Assembly: GCA_964460985.1 (NCBI GenBank)
Contig: CAYWQX010000001.1
Coordinates: forward strand, 53,364-117,363
DNA: 64,000 nt
Reading direction: 5' to 3'
DNA from: CAZABG01 sp964460985
GTDB taxonomy: Bacteria; Chlamydiota; Chlamydiia; Chlamydiales; Parachlamydiaceae
A program made the position numbers and the translations under genes. The notes beneath the pieces were generated by a model. The model made no database searches. It saw nothing but the letters and a program-made list of their open reading frames with translations, and was not told the origin of the DNA. Below are positions 26,857-34,995 of the stretch, one piece after another. How positions within the stretch are numbered: position 1 is the stretch's first letter; each line of letters begins with the position of its first letter.

Positions 26857-28149
26857 TTATTTCCAATATTTATCAACCAGAGACGATTTTAAACCCACTT
26901 CCTCTTTACTGAAGCATGAAGAGAGAATATCCCAGCCTAAATCAAGGGCTTTCTCAATAGAAAGATTCACCTCCAAACTCATCATCTCCTCTTCAAACCG
27001 TTTTGAATAGGATAAAAGCTTTTTATCCCATTGTGAGAGCTTAAATCCCATCGCCTCTCTTTCTTTGGCCTTCTTGGATTCTGCAAAAAGGCGGATCATC
27101 CCATTAGCAAGCTCGCCATGATCCTCCCTCGTTACTTTTCCGATCACGAGCTGTTTCAAGCGAGAAAGCGATCCGAAAGGATTGATAGCTCCTTTCCTTA
27201 AATAAAACTGCCCTTCCGTAATATAGCCTGTATTATCGGGAACCGGGTGCGTGACATCATCGCCCGGCATGGTTGTGACCGTTACTAAAGTGATCGATCC
27301 TCCCCCTTCAATTAAAACCGCCTTCTCATACCTCGATGCCAGATCGGAATAAAGAGAGCCGGGATAGCCTCTATTCGAGGGAATTTGATCCATCGTGATC
27401 GCGATTTCTTTTAATGCATCAGCATAGGCGGTCATATCGGTTAAAAGAAGAAGAACATCCTTGCCTTGAAGAGCAAACCCTTCAGCTACGGCTATTGCCA
27501 TATCGGGAACGAGCAGGCACTCGACGATAGGATCTGTCGCCTGATGCATAAACATGACCGTCTTGTCCATCGATCCCGACTCTTCGCCATTCTTCTGAAA
27601 CGCTTCCATCTCTTTAAAAGGGAGGCCCATCCCCCCAATTACCACGACATCGGCATCGGTTTGGTTAGCGATCCTCATCAGGAGTTTGTTGTAAGGCTCC
27701 CCGGACGCTGAAAAAATAGGAATTTTTTGCGACTTCACAAGCGAATTAAACATGTCGATCATCGGGATATTCGTTCTTACGATCTCCCGAGGCGCTTGTC
27801 TTTTCGCCGGATTGAAGGATGGGGAGGCCAAAGGTTTAACCCCTGCCAATTCAGATCCTTTATCCAACGGTTTCCCCGAACCTGAAAAACGTCTTCCTAG
27901 AAGCTCATCACCAAAAGGAGCTAGCATCTCGCGCGCAAGAAAGCTTACCTCGTCTTGAGTAGAAAGGCCCCTTGCACTTTGAAAAACTTGAAGAGTTGCC
28001 TCCTCCTCATTGATGCGTATCACTTGCCCTAAAGTTTCCCGCCCGCAGCTCAGTTTTATGCTGGCAAGCTCCCCTAGTTTAACGCGCGGGGCTTTAACTA
28101 CAATCAGGTTGCCTTTCAATTTTTCGATTTTGTCATAAATGGCTCTCAT
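26857..28149 (-). CDS. atpB: V-type ATPase subunit B (non-catalytic)
   Basis: This 430-residue subunit alternates with subunit A in the V1 hexamer. It aligns along its length with bacterial V-type B subunits: FNPAKRQAPREIVRT with NIPMIDMFNSLVKSQKIPIF, then GGMGLPFKEME and LTDMTAYADALKEI. As expected for a non-catalytic subunit there is no Walker A GxxGxGKT motif; the loop reads SASGEPYNKLLMR. The ATG overlaps the stop of subunit A as ATGA, indicating coupled translation. Confidence 0.95.
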   Translation of the reverse strand: MRAIYDKIEKLKGNLIVVKAPRVKLGELASIKLSCGRETLGQVIRINEEEATLQVFQSARGLSTQDEVSFLAREMLAPFGDELLGRRFSGSGKPLDKGSELAGVKPLASPSFNPAKRQAPREIVRTNIPMIDMFNSLVKSQKIPIFSASGEPYNKLLMRIANQTDADVVVIGGMGLPFKEMEAFQKNGEESGSMDKTVMFMHQATDPIVECLLVPDMAIAVAEGFALQGKDVLLLLTDMTAYADALKEIAITMDQIPSNRGYPGSLYSDLASRYEKAVLIEGGGSITLVTVTTMPGDDVTHPVPDNTGYITEGQFYLRKGAINPFGSLSRLKQLVIGKVTREDHGELANGMIRLFAESKKAKEREAMGFKLSQWDKKLLSYSKRFEEEMMSLEVNLSIEKALDLGWDILSSCFSKEEVGLKSSLVDKYWK

Positions 28150-29843
28150 GAAAATCTCCCGTTCAAACTCTTCAACGCCTCTGAATAAGCGGGCGATTGA
28201 TAAGGCATAAAATTCAAGTTCTTAATCTCTGTTTGCAGTTTTAGAAAATACTCTTTGGCTTCATCGTGCGATGAAAAATGAAACGTTTTACTAAAGAGCT
28301 TAAGCATCAATCTAAAAAGCTCTTTTTGCCTCTCTTTTGGCGCAAAAGCATCTTCTTTATCGAATGCATTTTGTTGCAAATAGCTAAAATCGTATAACTC
28401 AGCCTTTAAATACGTCAGAAAATCCTCTAACAGGGTGCCTTCGACGCCGACCACCTCCATTCTTTTAGAGATCTCCTGCCCTTTTCGAAGTAGATGAAAA
28501 GTCTCTTTAACCTCATCCGAAGCATTATACTTGGACCATGAAAGGTGCGGATCGATCGCAGGGTATCTTCTTGCATCCGATCTTTCTCTTGATAAGCCTA
28601 AAAAAGCCCCTGCGACATTCAATGTGGCCTGTGTTACCGGCTCCTCAAAATTGCCCCCTGCAGGCGAGACAGCCCCGCACAAAGTAATAGAGCCTGTTTT
28701 TCCATTTTTTAACTCGAGCACACCCGATCGCTCATAAAACTCTGCAATTCTGGAAGCAAGATAGGCTGGGAAAGCCTCCTCGCCGGGAATTTCCTCCAAT
28801 CTAGCTGACATCTCGCGAAGCGCCTGCGCCCATCTTGAAGTGGAATCGGCCAATATGAGTATATTCAATCCCATCTGGCGATAATATTCAGCCATCGTCA
28901 TCCCAAGGTAAATGGAGGATTCCCTAGATGCGACCGGCATCGAGGAGGTGTTGCAGATGATGGCGGTTCTCTTCATCAAAGGCTCGTTAGTATAAGGATC
29001 GTTTAACTCAGGAAATTCCTTTAAAATTTCTACGACCTCGCCCGCCCTTTCTCCGCATGCCACAAAAATCACAGCATCTACATTCGAATATTTGGAAAGA
29101 TGATGCTGTATAACCGTTTTACCGGCTCCGAAAGGCCCCGGGGTACAGAAAGATCCCCCTTTCAAGATAGGAAACTGGGTATCAATAATTCTAAGGCCTG
29201 TCTCAAGAGGCTCTGAAGGCTCTCTTTTCTCCCCTTCCTTCAAACACATTTTTATAGGCCATCTTTGAACCATCGTTAAAGGTATTTTCTGACCTTTCTC
29301 ATCGATGACAATTGCTACGGTCTCGTCCACCGTATAATGACCCGGTTCTATTGCCCAAATGACTTTATAAGTACCATAAAGAGAGAAAGGGAGCATGATA
29401 ATGTGGTTTATAGCGCCTTCGGGAGTAGATCCTATGCTATCGCCCCTTGATACCACGTCATTTACTTTGGCAAGAGGGGTATAAAACCATTTTTTTTGTC
29501 TGTCTAGAGGAGATACAGAGAGCCCCCTTTCAAGAAACAGGCCCGCTTTCAAGCTAAGTTCATTGAGAGGGTTTTGCAATCCGTCGACAACGGCTGCCAA
29601 AAGACCCGGCCCTAATTCCGCTTCAAGCAGTCTTCCGGAAAATTCAACCGGGGTCATCCAATGAATACCCCGGGTATCTTCGAAAACTTGGAGTTTTGCT
29701 ACATCCCTTACAATTTCGATTACTTCGGCTTTAAGCTTTTTGGAATCTAAAAGAATAAACGCGACTTCGCCCTGTCTAATCTTTCCTTCAAACTTAACTT
29801 CTACAAGATTGCCAAAGGCACGAATGACATGACCCGTTGTCAT
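28146..29843 (-). CDS. atpA: V-type ATPase subunit A (catalytic)
   Basis: The catalytic V1 subunit binds and hydrolyses or makes ATP. It has 565 residues. The Walker A loop is GPFGAGKTV near residues 230-238, followed by ACGERAGEVVE, and Walker B lies in LNILILADSTSRWAQALREMSARL. The non-homologous insertion characteristic of A subunits precedes the P-loop. The ATG overlaps the stop of the DUF2764 gene as ATGA. Together with B it identifies the operon as archaeal/vacuolar-type, as in all Chlamydiae. Confidence 0.97.
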   Translation of the reverse strand: MTTGHVIRAFGNLVEVKFEGKIRQGEVAFILLDSKKLKAEVIEIVRDVAKLQVFEDTRGIHWMTPVEFSGRLLEAELGPGLLAAVVDGLQNPLNELSLKAGLFLERGLSVSPLDRQKKWFYTPLAKVNDVVSRGDSIGSTPEGAINHIIMLPFSLYGTYKVIWAIEPGHYTVDETVAIVIDEKGQKIPLTMVQRWPIKMCLKEGEKREPSEPLETGLRIIDTQFPILKGGSFCTPGPFGAGKTVIQHHLSKYSNVDAVIFVACGERAGEVVEILKEFPELNDPYTNEPLMKRTAIICNTSSMPVASRESSIYLGMTMAEYYRQMGLNILILADSTSRWAQALREMSARLEEIPGEEAFPAYLASRIAEFYERSGVLELKNGKTGSITLCGAVSPAGGNFEEPVTQATLNVAGAFLGLSRERSDARRYPAIDPHLSWSKYNASDEVKETFHLLRKGQEISKRMEVVGVEGTLLEDFLTYLKAELYDFSYLQQNAFDKEDAFAPKERQKELFRLMLKLFSKTFHFSSHDEAKEYFLKLQTEIKNLNFMPYQSPAYSEALKSLNGRFS

Positions 29844-30313
29844 ATTTTCCCCTCTTCCAATTGAGCCACTAATTGCTTGCCGGCTCGATCGTTTAACGAA
29901 TGTATTTCTGAAATGATTAAATATTTAGCGAGATAGGCAACTATTATATCGATTGTAAAATTTTTTAGACCAGAGAACTCATCTATTTTTTTTAACTTAT
30001 ACTCGTTAAATGCAAAGTATAATTGGCTAGGATCTAACTCATTTTCATAAAGATTCCTGATCTCAAGATGATCCGTGTGATTGGACGAGCGCAGCTTGTA
30101 AAACGACTCCTTGCATTCATCTAAAAAATTATAATACCACTCGGAAAATGCGCTACCCCCTCTTCGATCTTCCAAAAAACCCATGCAGAGATCTAAATCA
30201 CGTTTATTTAAATGAAGTTCTAATAATGATTTTAATTCATCTAAACTTAAGTCGGGTTTTTTGGTTATAATGAGATCGGGCAAATAGATAGATAAAAAAT
30301 AGTAATTCCCCAA
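29840..30313 (-). CDS. DUF2764 family protein of the V-ATPase operon, probable stalk subunit C equivalent
   Basis: This 157-residue protein occupies the position between subunits E and A where chlamydial and Bacteroidetes operons carry a DUF2764 gene (CT309 in C. trachomatis, from memory). The N-terminus NYYFLSIYLPDL is the family's characteristic YYFL..SLP-like opening, and the rest is helical. No separate C subunit is seen in the operon, so it probably fills that place in the stalk; this is inference. The start is a TTG at 30313, needed to include the conserved opening, with AGGGG upstream. Translation is probably coupled to subunit E, which ends four bases before. Confidence 0.8.
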   Translation of the reverse strand: MGNYYFLSIYLPDLIITKKPDLSLDELKSLLELHLNKRDLDLCMGFLEDRRGGSAFSEWYYNFLDECKESFYKLRSSNHTDHLEIRNLYENELDPSQLYFAFNEYKLKKIDEFSGLKNFTIDIIVAYLAKYLIISEIHSLNDRAGKQLVAQLEEGKI

Positions 30314-30316
30314 ATC

Positions 30317-30931
30317 TCATCCCCTAAATAGTAATTCTCTGATTTCCGAGCGTTTAATGTACTGACTCATTAATTTTTTTAATGTGTCATCTGTAATATC
30401 GATGGTTAAATGCTTATCTTTAATACGCACCCTGATGCCGCCCGCAAACTCTCCGTTTACTAAAGATATTTTAGAGACTACCTCCGGAAGAAGCGTTTTA
30501 ATCACTTCTTTAGCCTCAAGATTCTGAGCAATATAGACCGATACATCTCCTCTCAAACCTTCGGTTTCTAAAGCATGAATGACCGCTTCTATGAGCTTTG
30601 AAATTAAAGAATTATTTTGAATTCCCTCTTCGATCATTCTTAGAAGATTGGGTTGAAATAACTCCTCTACAAGCGTGGATTTGAGCGATTCAAGGCTCAT
30701 TTTAGCGGCTTGATGAAGAGAAGCATCGGCAATAATTTTTGCTTGTTTAATTTCAACTTCAGCCTTTTTTAATAAGGCTTCACTTTCAATTTTTGCAGCT
30801 TCAATTATCTTTTGAGCTTTTAATTCGGCCTCTTTAACTATGTTTGAAGCCTCTTTTAGAGCCGGCTCTAAAGTATGATTTTTTAGTTTTTCACATATCT
30901 CTTGGATTTTGTCGTTTTCGTTTTTAAGCAT
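30317..30931 (-). CDS. atpE: V-type ATPase subunit E (peripheral stalk)
   Basis: First gene of the V-ATPase operon. The 204-residue protein is a helical, Glu/Lys-rich peripheral stalk subunit. The first 90 residues are a long coiled coil (EAELKAQKIIEAAKIESEALLKKA region), and the C-terminal half is mixed alpha/beta (GGIRVRIKDKHLTIDITDDTL). I chose the ATG at 30931, which has a near-perfect GGGAGG four bases upstream; a TTG at 30943 is unlikely. No F or G/H subunit gene is found in the operon, as in other chlamydiae. The operon promoter should lie in the 145-bp divergent gap to 31077. Confidence 0.9.
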   Translation of the reverse strand: MLKNENDKIQEICEKLKNHTLEPALKEASNIVKEAELKAQKIIEAAKIESEALLKKAEVEIKQAKIIADASLHQAAKMSLESLKSTLVEELFQPNLLRMIEEGIQNNSLISKLIEAVIHALETEGLRGDVSVYIAQNLEAKEVIKTLLPEVVSKISLVNGEFAGGIRVRIKDKHLTIDITDDTLKKLMSQYIKRSEIRELLFRG

Positions 30932-31076
30932 TTTTCCTCCCAAGTGACTCAGTTTCTAACCTTTGCCCTTAATTTATCCCTTATATCGGATAAAATTTGC
31001 AACCTTAATGCCATTCCTTAGTTGTGAAAAATTGAGCTAAAAGTTTAAAAATATGTTGCAAATTACGGATGTTACG

Positions 31077-31625
31077 ATGAAAAAAAGCCTTTTAATCCTC
31101 GCCTTAAGCCTGAGCCTGTTGCATGCTGAGGAGGAGCCTTCGCCATTATCTCCCCAGGATAACTCTCTCGCTGAAGAAATGGAAAAAAATGTGAACGCCC
31201 CCGGAGCTGTTCTATTTACCCCTCCCCCCGGCTGGAGGCTTGTCGATCCTAAAAATCTTCCCAAATCGGTCCTTGTAATGGTAGTTGGAAAAGGTGAGGG
31301 CGAATTTCCCCCGAATATGAATCTAGGGTTTGAAAATTACAGCGGCAGCTTAAAAGACTACATTCGTAAGATTGTTAAAGTACAATTAGATAGTACCCAT
31401 GCAGAATGGAAAGATCTCGGGACTATTCAGACGGAAGCAGGAGATGCCCAACTCCTTCAAATTGAAAACAAAACTAAATGGGGCGTCGAAAGACAAATGA
31501 TGGTTCTTCTTAAAAACGAAGGAACTATCTACATGCTCACAGCTTCAGCTATAAGAGAAGAGTTTCCTAAATATTACAAAGAGTTTTTTAACTCCCTCCG
31601 CTCTTTGAAAATTAACCCGAATTAA
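31077..31625 (+). CDS. Exported protein, possible orthologue of chlamydial CT311
   Basis: This 182-residue protein starts with a signal peptide (MKKSLLILALSLSLLHA). The mature part, with PPPGWRLVDP and an alpha/beta pattern ending in YYKEFFNSLRSL, looks like a small PsbP/DUF1795-like fold, which I infer from the pattern only. It lies next to the V-ATPase subunit E gene. In C. trachomatis that place is held by CT311, a protein reported to reach the host cell; this is from memory and the orthology is tentative. I chose the ATG at 31077 so that the signal peptide begins at residue 1; an in-frame ATG exists at 31053. The gene is divergent from the operon. Confidence 0.6.
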   Translation: MKKSLLILALSLSLLHAEEEPSPLSPQDNSLAEEMEKNVNAPGAVLFTPPPGWRLVDPKNLPKSVLVMVVGKGEGEFPPNMNLGFENYSGSLKDYIRKIVKVQLDSTHAEWKDLGTIQTEAGDAQLLQIENKTKWGVERQMMVLLKNEGTIYMLTASAIREEFPKYYKEFFNSLRSLKINPN

Positions 31626-31667
31626 AATGTTTAAGTACAAGAATTTCAGACACCAAGGAGAACACAA

Positions 31668-31901
31668 ATGAAAGCCTTTAAAAAGTTGGTTGCACTGCTC
31701 ACAATAGCAGCGACCTTCGGCTTATCAATGCCAAACGCCCAAGCTTACGAGTACTCTTCAGACCTCGGTGGTTGTGGGTTTACTGAATGCCGCAAATGCC
31801 CTTCCTTAGCTCCAGCGGTTGCGCTAGGAACGATCGCATTAGTTGCAATTGTTGCGGTTGCGATCCAGAACCAATCGCATGGTCATGGCCATAGCCACTA
31901 A
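31668..31901 (+). CDS. Small exported protein with Cys cluster and Gly-His tail
   Basis: This 77-residue protein is organised as signal peptide (residues 1-26, ending NAQA), a short Cys-containing part (GGCGFTECRKCPS), a hydrophobic segment (LAPAVALGTIALVAIVAVAI) and a His-rich end (SHGHGHSH). The architecture and the CPSL(A/V)PA block recur in the gene at 32027-32248, so they are tandem paralogues. The His tail and cysteines suggest metal binding in the envelope, an inference. The ATG at 31668 follows AAGGAG at seven bases. It is too short for family assignment. Confidence 0.7.
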   Translation: MKAFKKLVALLTIAATFGLSMPNAQAYEYSSDLGGCGFTECRKCPSLAPAVALGTIALVAIVAVAIQNQSHGHGHSH

Positions 31902-31915
31902 TTTAGTACCATTTC

Positions 31916-31945
31916 TTTGGAGGCCCCTATGGTGTGACCTCCAAA
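31916..31945 (+). terminator. Stem-loop between the two Gly-His-tail genes
   Basis: TTTGGAGG (31916-31923) pairs perfectly with CCTCCAAA (31938-31945) across a 14-base loop, 14 bases after the stop. The stem is followed by A residues rather than T, so it may be an mRNA-stabilising or processing hairpin rather than a terminator. Confidence 0.4.
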
Positions 31946-32026
31946 AAAATTTACAAAGAGTTTGAAAAAAAAATAAGAACTGTGTCATACAGTGTCATAT
32001 TCATAAATTACTTAAGGAGATCCCTA

Positions 32027-32248
32027 ATGAAAAAACTTATCGCGGCACTAGTCATAGCCTCGACATTCTTTGCTTCCGTTCCAGCTCATGCCGATGAGTG
32101 CTGCTACGAAGGTCAAGGTTTTGCTGATTCACGTTGCTGCCCCTCTTTAGTTCCTGCTATCGCAATCGGTGCAGTAGCTATCGTTGCTATCGTTGCTGTG
32201 GCTTGCCAAAGCAATGGTGGACATGGCGGTCACGGTCACGCACACTAA
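32027..32248 (+). CDS. Small exported protein with Cys cluster and Gly-His tail, second copy
   Basis: This 73-residue paralogue of the preceding gene has a signal peptide (MKKLIAALVIASTFFASVPAHA), a denser cysteine group (DECCYEGQGFADSRCCPS), the hydrophobic block LVPAIAIGAVAIVAIVAVAC and a Gly-His tail (GGHGGHGHAH). I set the start at the ATG at 32027 because AAGGAGA lies directly upstream and the signal peptide begins there; in-frame sequence back to 31934 looks non-coding. The paired Cys residues suggest disulfide cross-linking, as is common in chlamydial envelopes, or metal binding. Confidence 0.7.
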   Translation: MKKLIAALVIASTFFASVPAHADECCYEGQGFADSRCCPSLVPAIAIGAVAIVAIVAVACQSNGGHGGHGHAH

Positions 32249-32262
32249 TTGTCTTTCAAAGA

Positions 32263-32709
32263 ATGACCATTCTTAATTGGGCGCTGTTTAGCGTCCTTTT
32301 TTTTTGCTCTTGTTCCCCCCGTTGTGTTGAATGGGAAAAAAATGAAATAGTTACTCCCTGTTTTGATTCAACATCAAAAAAGTTTCCCTCCCAATCGGCT
32401 TTTAACGGTATTGAGCTTGAGCTCACGGCCTATCCCGATGGCGAAAGGCTGTACGGCAATATTTTTAACTGCCCCATCAAGCAAAAAGAGCTTAAAGCCA
32501 AGCTTACACTTCCCGAAGAGGAGCTCGAGGGGGAAGCCTACGTTTTAGAGGGCGGCCAACGGATTGAACTGCCATCCGCCTGGATTCCGGTGATTAAAGA
32601 AGCGTTCAAAAAAGCTCAGACTGTAACGATTAGCTTTTCCCGATACACATCAGATATTCCCGCTGATGGGTTTTATACGGCCTCTAGTTTCTCCATCAAA
32701 ATCATTTGA
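32263..32709 (+). CDS. Hypothetical lipoprotein
   Basis: This 148-residue protein has a short hydrophobic leader (MTILNWALFSVLFFCSC) with a possible lipobox ending at Cys15 or Cys17. The mature part contains three more Cys and a beta-rich body with no family I recognise. The start at the ATG at 32263 is 14 bases after the stop of the second Gly-His gene; upstream in-frame sequence overlaps that gene in another frame and is discarded. It converges with the gene ending at 32724, and no terminator is visible between them. Confidence 0.6.
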   Translation: MTILNWALFSVLFFCSCSPRCVEWEKNEIVTPCFDSTSKKFPSQSAFNGIELELTAYPDGERLYGNIFNCPIKQKELKAKLTLPEEELEGEAYVLEGGQRIELPSAWIPVIKEAFKKAQTVTISFSRYTSDIPADGFYTASSFSIKII

Positions 32710-32723
32710 TCTTGCAAAGTCAT

Positions 32724-34550
32724 TCAATCATCATCGATTAAGACATGTCTAAGATCGTTCAGCCTGTTTTCGATCGCCTCTAGGTAAGGATCGACAAAAT
32801 GCAGTTCCGCCCTGACGATGCGACTTTCATGTTCAAGCTCTTTCATTTGGTAGAAAAAACGGGAAAAAAGAAGCCTTTCTTCTAATAACTGTCTTTTCAA
32901 ATCGATCACAATCGATTTAAAAAGAGCTTTTTGATGCGGCTCGCCCGGATCCCTTAAGGGAAGCGAGTGGTAAAACTCCTGCATCGCCTCTTGAAGATCG
33001 TGCACCTCCACTTCTGCGTCATGGGCGTGGAGCGATAGCTCATGTTTTTTGCTCCAGCTTCTTAAGTGTTCAAGAACTTTTTTATACAGCTTGATCCTTT
33101 TTAAGTGTGGAAGGGATCTGCTTATCCCAAAAATGCCTTGATGCGTGTTGACCAGCTCGATGAATTCAGGATTTTCTTGAAGGGTTAAGTACTTAGAATC
33201 CAATTTGAGAATTTTAATTAGAAGGTCCTGCACAATTAAAGAGGTTTCGGGCAAAGGCGCTGTCACCTCGTTAATCCTTTTAAGATGATGGGTAAACTCG
33301 GCCCCCTTTTTTGCCATCACGGCGCGAGACGTGAGAGGCTGCCCCATATCATGAAGGATCTTTTCAAGTTCTGAAAACTGGCTCAAAGTCATGTGAATAT
33401 CGCGGGTGTCTTCTCCTTCTTGAGAGTCGAAGAGATCTCGTTGCGATTCATCCAGACGGTGGCATTGATGGACAAGCTGGGAAAGCTCTTTGGTTCGGCG
33501 CGGCTCGGGCCCCACAATCCATTCGCTAAAGCGACTTCGTACATAGGGATTTGGGTCTGTTTTAATTAAAAAATCGCGATATTTTTGGATGGTTGTACTT
33601 AATGTTTCAGTCTCCGAACGAAGGGTGATGAGTACAGCTTGAGCCGTAGCATCCCGTTTCCCCCGATACACTTTAGCTAGATTGTAGGTGATTTTTTTAA
33701 TTTCAGTGAGATAATCCCGAAACAACAGGTTCGCCTTTCCGGGCGGAAAAAGAGTTTTAATCGAAGATTCGATAAATTTTAAACTTTCCCGATGTTTAGT
33801 TCTGGCTATATTGTAAAGGGACAATAATCTCCAAACTCTTACAAAAATGTTTCTACGGTCAATATCGATTTCAGAAAATGCCTGATACCCTTGAAATTTA
33901 TAGGTCAACCCTTCAATTTTCGTTAAATTTTGATTGATGAATTTTTGATTGTCGACAAACTGCTTAAATTCTTTTGTTAATAGTTTATCGGATTCTTTTA
34001 ACGATTTAAGAATATCGGGCTCTATGATCGGATGAATATTGACTCTTATTTTTTTAAAAAAAGAGTATTTTTTGCGATTTAACGCTTTCAAGTAGAGATT
34101 TTTAAGCGATTTTTCGAGGGTGTGGTTAAAGGCGAGGAGCTCTTTACAGTTTTCATGAATAAGCTCTTTGGCGCTTTGTACATTTTCGCAAAAATCGGTG
34201 TTCCATCGATCGACCGGAGAGTGTTTTAGCTGCTCAAAAAGCTCTTTGCACATCCCTTCAAGAATTTCGGATAAACTTTTCAATAACTCAGAAAATCTCT
34301 CCCCGATCGCTTCAAAATTGATTCTTGATAAAGTTTCAGGGCCAATTAAACCCACCTCTTCATCAAAGTATTTGACCGCCTCTTTGAGAGTCATAGACTT
34401 TTGATCAGGTCTAGATAAGCGGGGACCTTCAGCTTCTGCCTCAAGTGCGATAAAAAGAGTCTGTTTTAAGGCCTCTTTTTTATCATCGAGGTATCTCTTC
34501 AGATCATCAAAAAGCTCAAGGTCAAACAGGAGCGGCCGGTTCAGATCCAT
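32724..34550 (-). CDS. Large helical hypothetical protein
   Basis: This 608-residue protein is predicted almost entirely alpha-helical, with heptad-like Leu/Lys/Glu stretches, and has no signal peptide or membrane segment. It carries no nucleotide-binding or catalytic motif that I can identify; the nearest look is that of a coiled-coil scaffold or secreted effector. The start is the ATG at 34550 with GAGGG just upstream; a TTG at 34559 is discarded. It is divergent from the zinc-ribbon/tal pair, with a 74-base gap. Confidence 0.6.
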   Translation of the reverse strand: MDLNRPLLFDLELFDDLKRYLDDKKEALKQTLFIALEAEAEGPRLSRPDQKSMTLKEAVKYFDEEVGLIGPETLSRINFEAIGERFSELLKSLSEILEGMCKELFEQLKHSPVDRWNTDFCENVQSAKELIHENCKELLAFNHTLEKSLKNLYLKALNRKKYSFFKKIRVNIHPIIEPDILKSLKESDKLLTKEFKQFVDNQKFINQNLTKIEGLTYKFQGYQAFSEIDIDRRNIFVRVWRLLSLYNIARTKHRESLKFIESSIKTLFPPGKANLLFRDYLTEIKKITYNLAKVYRGKRDATAQAVLITLRSETETLSTTIQKYRDFLIKTDPNPYVRSRFSEWIVGPEPRRTKELSQLVHQCHRLDESQRDLFDSQEGEDTRDIHMTLSQFSELEKILHDMGQPLTSRAVMAKKGAEFTHHLKRINEVTAPLPETSLIVQDLLIKILKLDSKYLTLQENPEFIELVNTHQGIFGISRSLPHLKRIKLYKKVLEHLRSWSKKHELSLHAHDAEVEVHDLQEAMQEFYHSLPLRDPGEPHQKALFKSIVIDLKRQLLEERLLFSRFFYQMKELEHESRIVRAELHFVDPYLEAIENRLNDLRHVLIDDD

Positions 34551-34624
34551 GTCCCTCAACCTATCAAAGCCTCCCTTAATAGAAAAGGTTGTATTTGCCC
34601 TGACTCTTAAGGTAAGATAGTATT

Positions 34625-34993
34625 ATGGCTCGTGCACACACCTTAGAATTTGACTGTAGAAAATGCTCTAAACCGGTGAGGTTTTCCCTCTTTGAGATCG
34701 AGCATCATCCCGACTTGACGTGCGCTCATTGCTGGAACAAATACGTCTTTGAAGATGAATCTCTTAAGAATCAGTTAAAAAAATTTGAAGCGCTTTGCAG
34801 ATCGATCCTTGAAGCGGAAGAGATTCTAGGCCTCACCTCTATTGGCGTAGACGTCGGTGAGCACCATGTAAAAATACCCTTTAAACTTCTCTTAACCCGC
34901 TTAACCTCAAGACTCGACTTAAAAATCGGCGATCAGGATGAAACACTCAGCTTTAGATTCGAACCCCTCCAAGACACCCCTAAAAAAAGCTAA
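34625..34993 (+). CDS. Small zinc-ribbon protein
   Basis: This 122-residue protein begins with a four-cysteine zinc-binding pattern: CRKC near residues 11-14 and CAHC near 33-36, about 18 residues apart. The remainder is mixed alpha/beta without a known domain. It lies two bases upstream of tal on the same strand and is probably co-transcribed with it. A role in nucleic-acid or protein binding is usual for such ribbons but cannot be specified. Confidence 0.6.
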   Translation: MARAHTLEFDCRKCSKPVRFSLFEIEHHPDLTCAHCWNKYVFEDESLKNQLKKFEALCRSILEAEEILGLTSIGVDVGEHHVKIPFKLLLTRLTSRLDLKIGDQDETLSFRFEPLQDTPKKS

Positions 34994-34995
34994 CT

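Noticed and set aside
32134..32262. N-terminal extension of the lipoprotein at 32263 into the Gly-His gene
   Set aside because: The extension is Cys/Arg/Trp-rich nonsense read from another frame of the upstream gene; the lipoprotein signal begins at 32263.
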